64,000 bases of DNA from Phoronis australis. Taxonomy: Eukaryota; Phoronida; Phoronidae. Position numbers and translations under genes: made by a program. Positions 13,110 to 25,100 of the stretch are shown one piece after another. The stretch lies in assembly GCA_002633005.1 (NCBI GenBank), contig NMRA01000391.1, positions 1 to 64,000 of the forward strand. The letters are read 5' to 3'. The notes below the pieces were generated by a model. That model made no database searches. It was given only the letters and a program-made list of their open reading frames with translations, and had not been told where the DNA came from. Each line of letters opens with the position of its first letter. Position 1 is the first letter of the stretch.

Positions 13110-16100
13110 TGTGTGTGTGTGCTTGCGAAACCGAGTTTCCAAATTATGCTGAGTTTGTCCTACGTGTTGTATGATATTGTGTTGTGGGATATTACTTCAT
13201 GTACGCCACTCTCGGTACGTTTTGTGTATATATTTCCTTTACTTTTTTCTGCACGAATCTAACATTTTCATTACGCCACATATCAGATGACATTTGTCAT
13301 ATCGTGCTTGATTTTACTTTATTTCTGTATGTGTTGACAAAGGATTTGATTATATCTGAAATTAATCAAGTGTAAATTTCAGATATAATCATATATATAT
13401 ATATATATATATATATCCTTTTTCTTAAAAAATGAATAGTATCCTTCAGAGAATGTGAATCACCTCATTTAATTTCAAATTTATTTTCTACGTAATTCTA
13501 GAAAGCCCAAATACAAATTGTTCAAAATATGTTTCACATTTAAAAGAGGCAAAGAAAAAATATTTTGCACACGCTGAATACAAACCTGCGAAATCGCTCG
13601 CCGTCTCTTGTGATAGCTTGGATCATCGGTTTGCATACGTCCACATTAGTTGCGGATGGGGATGACTTCCCAACAGAAAGAGCAGGGAACTTATTTTTAC
13701 ACCATGTGAGGGACGGAAAGTCACCTGGAAGAAATTTCAATCAAAAGAATATAAAAAACAATAGAACGCAAATATGTCCTATTTGCCATGGCTTGGACTG
13801 CGTCCTGTAAGGTAAGCGTGTTTAGTACGATCACGCAAGTCTTGCGAGGTATCTCCAAACTTTTACATGCCAAGAACGTGTTCCCCTTGTTTGACTCGCA
13901 AGTTTATTGCGTTACAAAACTGTTGTTGACCAATTCAAACTGAGGAAACCGTTTAAGACAAATGGCTACACGTATTTTTCGTCTTTTTGAGGGCATTTTT
14001 TAAATTTTATAAATGAAATTTAAGGCTGCGTTGTGACAGTAACATACGGTGGCCACAAGATGACATAGCGCGTTTCGTTTCAGTCACCTCAGCATCTGCT
14101 AGGTATCATAGTTACACAAGTGGTATACAGTATATTTGTCTCTAGATCAAACTTTACTATCTTAGGATCTCGAGATATTTTTTTCTAAGCTTGTGGCTGT
14201 ACGTAAACAGTATTCTGGCGCGTAGCACTGCCAAACCACCTGGATCGACAGCAGAAAGAATGATTCGAACCACTAAGTAATTAGTAACACATTTGTGGTG
14301 CATGGATCTGTAAGAATGTTGCTGCCCTGGCGTCGATAACTGCCGGTCTATGAAACCAATCACATCATCAATGTCTGAATAGCTGTTACGACGCGCGAGC
14401 TCTAGTCTCGACAACAAACGCCGAAGGTGCCTAACGCTAATAATGGTAAAAAGCGATACCTGGGCATGGTTACACTTTCCTTTTTGTGACAGTCCTAAGT
14501 TAAAAAGATCGCAAAAACTTTCATCACTTTCCAAATTGGAATGTTTGTGGTAACAGAAAAAGGTCTATCCTGTAAAACCGATTTTATCACAGTAAGAGGT
14601 CGAATTTTATTTTTGTTTTATAGCCGAAAAACTAGTAGAACAGCAGTTTTAAGAGAAAAGAGTACAGTGTATCTTTAAAATTATCCCATTAAAGTGAGAC
14701 AAGTAAATCTGTTATCTGGACTGTTGACTGATGGAAGTTTTAAACAAATGCGCTGTCAACAACGGTTTTAAAACTTGACATGTTTCGGTGTCATTTATTA
14801 AACACCATCCTCAGAAGTCATAATACAGTGGCCACCTAGCTAGGCCCAGCAACAAGTAATGAAGCACAGATACAGTCAGTTACAGGGAGTGACAATGAAC
14901 TAGACCAACAATGACAACCTGTGGTGTGTCAGTTGCCTATTGAGATTGGGCTTGCACCAACTGATATGTAAAGCCTCACGAAGGAGCTTAAAATTCGTGA
15001 GGCTTTACATATCAGTAAACCAGACAGGATCGCGTGTGCTTTTACAAACGTTGAAAATTAAGTCGTCTATCTTATTACGTACACTGTAGAATATTTTTTC
15101 AGTGCAACTGCCATTTGAATTATGTGATAAAGTGATATTCTCATCACAATGCCATGGCTTAGAAATATGAGGTTTTAAAGACTACGGTTGAAAAGGTGAA
15201 TTTGCATAAAAGTAGTCTTTGAGTACACTATAAGTAAGAACCGTCAGCTTTGATATTGCAGTTTTGCTTGCAAGGGTGGTATTCGTCTATTCTTCGGCAA
15301 GGATGCCGCTGAAAAATTTGTTTACCTTTAAAACATTTTTCCTTGTACAAAATGCCTGCAGCCCACATTATACTCAGTTGTGCACTATACATGTGAACCG
15401 ATCTTTTACCAGCTGTCAACAGTTACATACATGTACGTACCACTGAGTTTTTAAACGGTTCCCTCAAAATTTTGAGGGACTGTTGTGGGTTTCTGAGTTA
15501 TTATCATACTCCAGCTGAGTTATTATCCTAGTCCAACTGAGTTGTTATCCTAGCCTAAGCCTCTGGAACTTTTGTCTTCTTTCCTTTTGCCGTTTTTTGG
15601 TATTTTTCCTGTACCGAACGGCCCCCTAACTGCCCCGTGGATGTGGGCCCTCCTGTCCATCCCCTCTCGACGCCCTTGGCCATGCATTCCATTTAGTTTG
15701 CAACGTGTTTTTATTCAAACTACTTCGAACATCTGTTGTGGAAACCACGATTCTTTAGTTGAGACCGACGAGCATTTGAAAACAGACTATGTTGGTAGAA
15801 TCGAGATCCCGAGACAATTAAGTCGGAATCTCAAGATCCTGTGCTAATAAAAAAGAAACGCGCGATGTCATCCACCGTAGTAACAGGTCTAAATCCATGG
15901 TAGTTTTTCAGCGAGATAAATAGGACGAAATGCAACTTTAATTATGATTTGTTTTAGAAGAATTTCGTTCATACTTTAGTGATACCTATTATTTCTTCTT
16001 TGGGAACTAACGTCATAAGCGTGACTCGTACCAGGAAATAATGGTGAATTAGCGTTCCTGATTACACATGATAAATATAGAGTATTACATGGCGAAGTCG

Positions 16101-19100
16101 ATATCCCCCGTTATCTAGAGCCCGGGAGGATTTTGGAGAATTATCGCCCGATGGGCGCGAGCCCCGAGGGTGATAATTCTACAAAATCCATGAGGGCTCT
16201 AGATAAGGGGGATAACGACTTCGCCATGTAATAATCTATTTATACCACATACTGAACGAGAAACATACAATGAATCGATCTTTCTCGACACGCCTCGGCT
16301 TTGTAACTCCTTTCTATGTCAAAGGCCCGGGGTCGGAGGTCGTGACCTTTTAAGAAAAGCCGAGCTATTTTTGTCAAATAATGCTTTTACTCAAAACCAA
16401 TTGAAAACTAAAACAAAATAGAAATAAAGTGAATCTGTAAATAAAGGTTTAGCAACTACTATAGCTTACTACACATTTTGTCACGCTAAGCTTCGACCGG
16501 GAAAATATCGTCTGCTAAAGTAGGTTACCACTAGTAACTGGCTCAAGTCAAAGGATCCCGACGACACGATACCCGCATTCAAATTGGAGATCGGTGGTTA
16601 ACAAGTGAGAGAACACGAGAGAAAATACTTCACTGAATTAAAATATCGTTTTTATGGAACTTATGCGTCTTATTTTTCATAGCGTATAAATGTCGGTGCA
16701 ATGCCCTTTGCTGAACATGCGATTGTTACGCGTGCTCATTTAAAGGAGCATGCCACCCAAAAAACAACCTAATTTGTATCAATTTAGATCGAGTAGTTCT
16801 ACTCCATAACGACAGGTACGGTTGCGTTACCTGACACCTTACGGCAGACGGAGGTGTTGAAATTATCCAATGACGTCATTGGTTTCACACGCAGTCTGTT
16901 CAGCAGTTCACAACATGGGTTACTGGTGTCAGCGTATCGCTTGAAGTCATCGTTTAACAACAATAAATCATCAAACTTCGATGTAAAACCCTTAAAAACA
17001 CACCGAATTCTTATAAAAACGTGTTGTTTTATTTTGCTCTTACGGATTTATTGGTATTTGGACACACCGTAGCCTACAAAGTTCGTAGCAGGAGTTTGGG
17101 ATCCGACTAGATAATTTCGAAGTATTTTCCGTGATATACAGACAGGAGAACCTAGATCTGTATTGTTTAGACTTGTGATTTTTTGAGTTCTAAACACAAA
17201 ACGATTGTTAGCCTGGCCAGTGGCTCGGAGCACGATCAGACCCGTCGCGGCCGGTCGCCGGGAATGACTCGTTATCCCCGCCAGTGGCTCGGAAACTGAT
17301 CAGACATCACGAACATAAACCAGCCAAAGTTCAGTGGAAACTAAAGATCCAGTCAAGAAAATACTATACTAGTGAGCCAAAGTAATGTGCACCTGATTAT
17401 GTTGGTGAAATACCCACGAAACTGCAGATCTACTTAATCGTCGGGTGCCGCGAATTCACTGGGTTTCGCTTTGGCCACAGCACCGTCAGGGCAGAAGTTG
17501 TACATTGACAATCAGTATTTGAGTAATGTAAATGTCAATAAAGATTCCCATGACACCTGGCCGTGGGATGGAAATTGAGTTGTTTAACAACAGTTTCTGC
17601 CAGCAAACACTAAATTACCATGAGCTCACACGGCCTAGGAGTCCCGTCAATTAGTTTTATTGCACCTAAAGCTGGTAACGCAGTGATTTATTCATTGCTT
17701 GCTTCTCAAATCATTTGCACTCACGAACACTCCAAAGGCATTACAAATTGCATCTAATGATACAGGCTTTGTTTCAGTTTTATGTAAGTATTGGTTAGGG
17801 TGAGAATAATTCATTTTGAAACAGAACGCTCCGTAATAAACGCCAATATGGTAACTCGCAATCACGACTTAGGACGAGCTAGAGCTCATCAGTCCCGACT
17901 TCGCAGGTGGATCGTTAAGTTTTACAGGCTATCAATTCGAACAGAAATACAGTGATGAAGAAATACTAAAAAGGCGTCGTGAACAAGCTCAGACAACGGA
18001 ACGTATGGAGTTATTTGGAAAGCCGGCATTCGTCAGGCAAGGTCAACTCCTCTGCAGGCCACAGACACGGATATTTTTCACGGCCTCATACATGCGATTT
18101 ACAGCGTACATTTCATTCTTCACTACCATGAGCCACTTCCTAAGCATTTCGGACTCTCGAGGAAGTAAAAAAAAAACCTTATACCCGCTTTCCTTGCAGC
18201 TGCTTAGTTCGGACAAGCGGAAACGATGCACTGCAACATAGCGGCATTCACTCTGCATATGAACCACTGACGTCGCTAGCGTCGTTTCTCACCTTCCTCA
18301 CAGGTTAATGCGACACCTCTTGGCAAGGTAAGGTCGACCGTATGCGAGGCGACGTAGATATAGACCGATTAAGACGGCTAAAAAGACTAATTAAATCGGG
18401 TGGCATTCTCCTTTAAGTATTCTGCTTTCACGATCGGTGATGTCAGCCGCTGAGTGGTGTAGTGGTAAAGTTGGCGACTCGAAGCTCTTGAGGCCCGGGT
18501 TTGAATCCGGCCTCGGTTTCCCGCCAAAATGTTACCTCACTAGTGAGATAACTCATGGACTATTACACGGTTGTATCTGCCATTCGAGGCTAATATTGAG
18601 GTATAAAACCAAAGACCAAATGGAGTTGGTCGATTGGTTGAACAGAAAGATCACCACCGTTAAATTACTAATTATTATTAATTTATGCGTGCACCTTGAC
18701 ATAATAATAATACTGAGTAGGTCTTAATGATATCGTTTTTACAAAAATTAATTCAATGAAAACGACTAAAAATACTTTTTCTAAGTGGAATGTGCTAAAT
18801 AGTTCCAAACGCGTTCAAAAGGGTGACATTCCCTTAAAAGACAGATCAGCTAATGAAATTTCAGGATAACATTGTCGCACCATTTTATTGTTTCAATTGG
18901 ACGTTTTCGAACGGCAGTTGCTTATTTTTAAGTTGTTGAATATTAGAAAAGCATTTGCTTTATCAAATTATGAACTTCCTTTTTACAGGCACTCAAACAA
19001 ACATTTTGAAAGATCACTGCCATGTTCAACTATAAAACAATATCTCACAATGTTGCATCGTAATGTGACATTATCAACCAGGAATTTTTTAGGATCAGCC

Positions 19101-22100
19101 ACAGCTCGGTTTCTGATATGAAACATTCGCGGTCGCAGTCTTACACTTTACTGGCGTGCTCAATCCCACTCGATTAATGACGGTGTATTTTAATGGAGTA
19201 AAACTGAAAGTCAACGGTCTTAAAGGCGAATGCCACCAAAAAAAACAACCTAGTTTGTATCCATTTAGATCGAGTAGTTCCACTCGATAACACCTGACGG
19301 CAGACGGAGGTGTTGAAATGAACCAATGATGTTAGAGGTTCGAATGCAGTCTGTTCAGCAGTCCACAACACGCTTACTGGTGTCACCTTATCGTTTGAAT
19401 TCATCGTTTCACACCAATAAACCCTTACAAATATATCGAGTTATTGAACAAACGAGTTATTTTATTTCGCTGTTACGGATTTTAAGGTATTTGACCGTTC
19501 CGTAGTCTACAAAGTTCGGTAGGCCAATTTACCAGGGTCAGTGCGGGAGTTTCGGGTCTGTTCGGTGATAAATTCAATGTATTCGTCCGTGAAATACAGA
19601 CTGGAGAACATAGCTGTGTGTTGTAATTTTAGACTTGCAATATTTTTCAGTTCTAAACACACAAAACGCTTACTATCCCGGCCAGTGGCCGGACTGAAGA
19701 CACCCCGAACATAAACCAGGCAAAGTTGGAAACTAAACTTTCAGTCACGAAAAGACTGTACTAGTGATCCAAAGAAAAAATGTGTACTTGATTATTTTGG
19801 TGAATTAGCCGCAAAACTGCAAATCAACTTACTAGTTCGTCGGGGGCCGCGAAGTCAGGTTACCCCTCCACAGAACCGGCAGGGCAAAAGTTGTACAGTA
19901 ACAATGATTCGAATAATGTATATGAGTATCTAAATAAAGGTTCCCCTCACATATGAGCATAGGATATAAAATCGAGTTATTGTTTCACAACAGCTTTCTG
20001 TCAGCAAATACAGAATTAGCATGCGCTCAGACGGCCTCGGTGCGCGGTCAATTAGTTTATAGCATATAAAGCCTGTAACGCAGTGATTTATTCATTGCTG
20101 GCTTCTTAATATCACTCACGAAAACTTCAATGCATTGCAAATTGTATATAATGAGACACACTTTGTTTCAGTTTTTTATATTAAGCATTTGTTAGGGTGA
20201 GAATAATTCATTTTGAAACAGAACGCACAATAGTCAACGTCAAGGTGGCAACTCGCAATCCCTTAGACGAGCGCTCATCCGACGATGACTTCAGAGGTCG
20301 ATCGTTAGGTTTTACAGGGTATCAGTTCAAACCGGAATACACTGATCAAGAAAAAATAGAGAGGCTCCGTGAATGTGCATAGACAACGGAACATATGGAT
20401 TGTTACGAAAACCGTTTGAATGACTTGTCATGGTGTCAGTGAGCTAACTGCACGATAAATGGAAACGACTGACACTTGCATTTGCTGCCACGAAATTCCG
20501 CAAGTGAAACGCCCTCTTGAAGAAGCACAGATGCGTCTCAAGGACCATCCTGGTTTTGTACCGCACCTAAACAGAGGTGTGCCTATGTTTTTTTAGGGCT
20601 GAAAAAAGAACTGGGGAAAACTACCTACATACAGTGGAACAAACAGAAGACTCACGAACGTGTCAGTTATCAAACAGGTTATATAAAACGTTATGTTCTC
20701 ACGCCTTGAATTAATTTTAATTGTTTATGTTTTCATGACCAACTGCAATTCTCCATAATCAAAAACTGATCAACAACCCGGCGAACAGACGAAATGCAGG
20801 CCACTGACGGACACGGAAAAGTTTCACGGTCTCATACATTGTATTAACGGCGTACTTTTCATTCTTCACTACCGCGAGCCACTTTCGAAGCATTATGAGC
20901 TCTCGAAGAAGTAGAAAGAAAAACATATAACCGTTTCCTCGCAGCTTCATAGTTCGCACAAGCGGGAACGATACGTCACACAATAGCGGAACTCACTCTG
21001 CAGAAGAGCCACTGATGTCGCTGCGTCGTTTCGCACCTTCCTCACAGGTTAACGCGACACCTCTTGGCGAGGTAAGAGATTTGGATATAGACCGATTAAG
21101 ACGGCAAAAAAGACTAATTAAATCGGGTGACATTCTCCTTTAACTGCATCAAACTACTGGATGATATCGATTAGGTTATCCCAACATCGATAAACTTAGT
21201 TATTCGTTTCTCAGCCGTTCAAACCTGGGAATATTCACAAATGCACGGAGATGATAAGGGAGGAAGGGGAGCAGAGAGGGAGGGAGGCACAGGCGGAGGG
21301 AGGGACGGACGGACGGGATTGAGATGGAGAGGAAGATGGAGAGAGAGGGAAAGCGGGAGGGGGAGGGAGAGAGAGGGGGGGAAGACGGGTGGAGAAAGTG
21401 AGGGATACTGGCCCTTTGAAAGTCTGTAGGCATCACATTCTATTCTTCCATGGGCACTACAGTAGTTGACAGAATTCTACAAGGTAACCAGGGATATACA
21501 TTTTCATTAAGGTGACATAAGAAATTGTTGCTTTTCGTTTTAAGTAAAAGAAAAGATATATGCCATGTAATGCTTGTAGGCTTTTCAAAGGCTTCGACAT
21601 TGTTCAGCAAGCCGATCAGGCCGGGTTAGCCCACTGCGCTTCCCACTTGGAATTGTTTGTCTGCCTTATATATATAATTAAAAACGAGAAGAGGAGCTAG
21701 AGACATTTGGATTGTATGACATGGGCAAGCGGTAAGGAACCGATAAATTTCGGCTAAAGAAAGAAAAGCACTGAGTATTCTAAATAAAATGCTCTCTTAC
21801 GGTAGTTGAGAAAATATTGAAAACAAGCATTAACCACGTGGGTGTTATCATACACCCTCACATTTAGACCTACACGCCCATACGTGGAATATTTGAACGA
21901 TTCAAATTACTGAATTTTTCGCATTATTGAAAAGTCAAATCAGGTAAAACAAAAAATTCTCAAAATAACGTAGTTTAAGGAAATTTAAAAGGAGTGTGAA
22001 TTAAGACATGACTTTAGTCACTCCAGATACTCGCACGCACACATACACTTACGCCTGCACGCACACATAAACGCACAATCACACACTGACGCAAAATTCT

Positions 22101-25100
22101 AATCAATTTGCCAACAGTGCGACCTGTGTGTGCATTGTCACTTACCGCCCGCTGTGGCAGACTTAAACCTCTCTCCATTAACGGCTCGTTTCTTTCTGAA
22201 TAGATCGTCGTCGTCGTCATCATCATTGTGGCTGGCCGTTGCTACTTTCACGACGTCAACCGTGGTTTTAGCAGTTAAACCGTTATGAGCGATGCTAACA
22301 ATATTTACCGTGGTTGACGTAGGCGCGTGACTGAACACCGCAGCTGTGGTCTTTACTGTCTCTACCTTCTTCTTTACTGTGTCATAGCAAGTTACGTAAT
22401 TGTTTTTAACTTTAGAAACTGATGTTGTAGCTTCCGCTCTGGCGAAAGCGCGACACGAAGGTTTTCCTTCCTCTTTTGAGCGCCAAGGATCACCAGAAGA
22501 TAAAATCACGATCGGTTTGACTTTGTCCAGAAAAGCTTTCATGTTAGCCCAACTGCTAACTCTGCCGTGCTGACTCAGTCTGTACACCGATGACTGCATG
22601 CCTTGGACATAGTTAACACTCGTAGCTGCCCAAAGATGACCAATGAATAACATAGAGAACGTTTTGTAGACAAGGCGAAGAACCAGGCCCTTGTCCGTGT
22701 CTTCAGTGCCAAGTGCTGATGCAAGTACCTCCATTCTCACGTCAGTGCATATCGGAGGTAACGTAGGGCACTTACTTGGTTCCGTGCACTTGTTGATCTT
22801 TGTCTTTTTGACATCAGCACTAAACTGTTTTAAAACTTGTGTATTTTCTTCGAGACTAGAAACATACAAATTCACCTTCTTCCTAATATCTAGGTTTAAT
22901 TTCTCAATAAGTTCTGCGGATATGACAGAAATACCCTGAGCGAGATATCCGCGCGTGATGAACACGTGCCGTATGTTATTCAAGTCTTCTTGTTTTAGAA
23001 AGCTTACTATTTCTTGTTTGTGCCAAAATTTGTGTATTTTGGACTCGTAGTCTGTGATTCCGTCCACTATGCTAACAGTTCCATCTGGGCACTGAATCAA
23101 AGTGAAGTCACCATTACCAACCGGAAGCTCGTAGATGCGCAACACCTGGTCTGAAGGAGTAAGTATTCCTGAAATTGTGTAAACAAATAATTTCATTTTC
23201 ATTGCAAAATATCTTTGTTGGGTGAAATAATAAATCCAAAAAGGTTTGACAAACGATAACTCAGGGTAATAATACTGATAACCTATCTTCATTGAACGTA
23301 CGAAATTATCTGTTCGTGTATGTATTTTGTTTGTTTTTTATATTGATATATCCTGCTGTCTCTTGCTCTATGGTTGCATATGGAAGTAAATTAGTTCACC
23401 ATCTCCGATACCAGCCAAGCGCTTCGCACATACTCAACTTTCAGGTAACGTCATCGCAGGAGCTACAATAACCTGTTAGAACTTCTAGACGTTATAATTC
23501 CATTGTGAGAAGTTACATGTATACTTAGTTTATAGGGATCTCAAAAGAAGGAATTTCCCAACTTGTTTGGTATGGATTTTTACGTCTTACCCAAGGTGTG
23601 CAAGCTAAATGTGCTCATTTTCTTTACACTGGATCTTATGAGAACCGTCCTGATAAGTTTCATAAGAATGGCCAAGTTCATTAGAGAAGCAATATCGCTA
23701 TCAATTGTGTAGAGAAAACCTACGTGTGATGATCGATTTGCCAGTCTTCGAAGTTAGAACGAGACTTTCCCCTTCGACTGCAACCTCGACATCATTTCCG
23801 CTTTTTGTCACTTTGCAGAAACCGGAACAGGAGAGATATTTTATCATTTTGCCGATGAGTGTGGAGTCCGTACTTTGCTTACTGCTTTTCACCTCAGTGA
23901 AGCCCAACGTAAGCAGGCGTCCTTCGGCTGCTAATCCTTTCGCCGTGGCTGACCAAGCACCTCTAACCATGATCTTACCTGTCAATCGAGCAAATAGCTT
24001 GGTAAGTAAGAGACTATGAGAAACAATTTTTTCTTTGTGTTAAGTAATTAAGCGGCACTCGTGTTAGATTATGTGAAACCCTTAGAAATTAGAAGCTTGC
24101 CTGAGTGCCTGTGACAAAACAGTAGTCAAATTTACCTTTTGTAGACTAAATGAGTATGACGCGTGCACACGCAGAATGAGCTATGGGATGGGCCAGAATC
24201 GCGGTTACCAAAGAGATATTTGTTTTTAGGGTAAATTGTGCACAAGCACGCACAAAACATGTTTCACATCAATGGCAATCTCCTTTCAATTTAGTTTCCG
24301 TATCCAGCTATGGTATATTCATCCACATGGTCAGGGGCGGATACAGGATTTTGAGTGAAGGGGGGCCAGGGCACAGGAATAACCAGAATTCGCCACATGT
24401 AGGGAATGCCATATGCTAGTCAGCAATTCGTACCCCGAACTGCCAAATGGTATTTGGGAGAATTTTAGGGGGGTATGGCCCCCTTGCTCCCCCCTCCCTA
24501 AATCCGCCACTGGTGGTATATCATATCTCACAACTATGAACCGGTCCACCGTTACGAAGACTAAAAAACATTGGCCAATGCATAGTATAAGAATCAATAA
24601 ATCTATTACTGGACTTACGGTACGTGGAGATGGATAGCCTCAATAGACAGGGGGGCTGCGGTTTCACTTACCTAGGACATGGGATAGGGCGCTGAAGAGA
24701 ATCCCGCGGAAACTGTTGCTAAAAAATCTACACTTGTGACATTCCATTGTCTTCTGTCTAACGAGTCTCAATATCTTGAATATGCCTTGAACTTCTCATG
24801 TGACTGTTCAGAAGGTTATCAACCCGTTTCAGACTAGGCTCTACAAGTTGGCTTGTAATGTAGGGTCATTTGGCTCCCGAAGATGTTCTCGAACAATAGT
24901 GAATTGTGCGTTACCAAGTTGGAATCTATTTATAGCTATAAGAGGTCCAATTCAAAAGTGGGAAGTTTATTTGACGAAACGCAGTTTTATAACAGCTTCA
25001 AAGATTCAATGGCTATTTTTGGAGATAGAGGTTTCTCTCCATTTCTTCACAGAACCACAAGGTCCTCCAATTCTACAATTCCCGAGAAAAAAAAACTACA

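Larger units (their letters stand above)
12029..13585 (-). other. Intron 13 of the large gene
   Basis: About 1.6 kb with a (GT)n tract, a 17-bp hairpin and an (AT)n tract near 13.0-13.4 kb. No gene seen. Confidence 0.5.
19224..21139 (+). mobile_element. TTAA-flanked DNA transposon, copy 2 (1916 bp)
   Basis: Same family and orientation as 16744-18412. Ends are AGGCGAATGCCACC and GGGTGACATTCTCCT, with TTAA at 19220-19223 and 21140-21143. It is longer because it keeps a P2X7-like Cys-rich region that copy 1 lacks. A minus-strand open frame at 20759-20983 matches 18043-18267 of copy 1. Confidence 0.85.

Noticed and set aside
14157-14534. 125-codon minus-strand frame in intron 12
   Set aside because: No recognisable domain; a GTATCG donor is present but no matching acceptor, and exons 12 and 13 join in phase without it.
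21200-21436. Open frames in the purine-rich tract
   Set aside because: Low-complexity Arg/Gly/Glu or Ser/Pro translations of a GGGA-type simple repeat.
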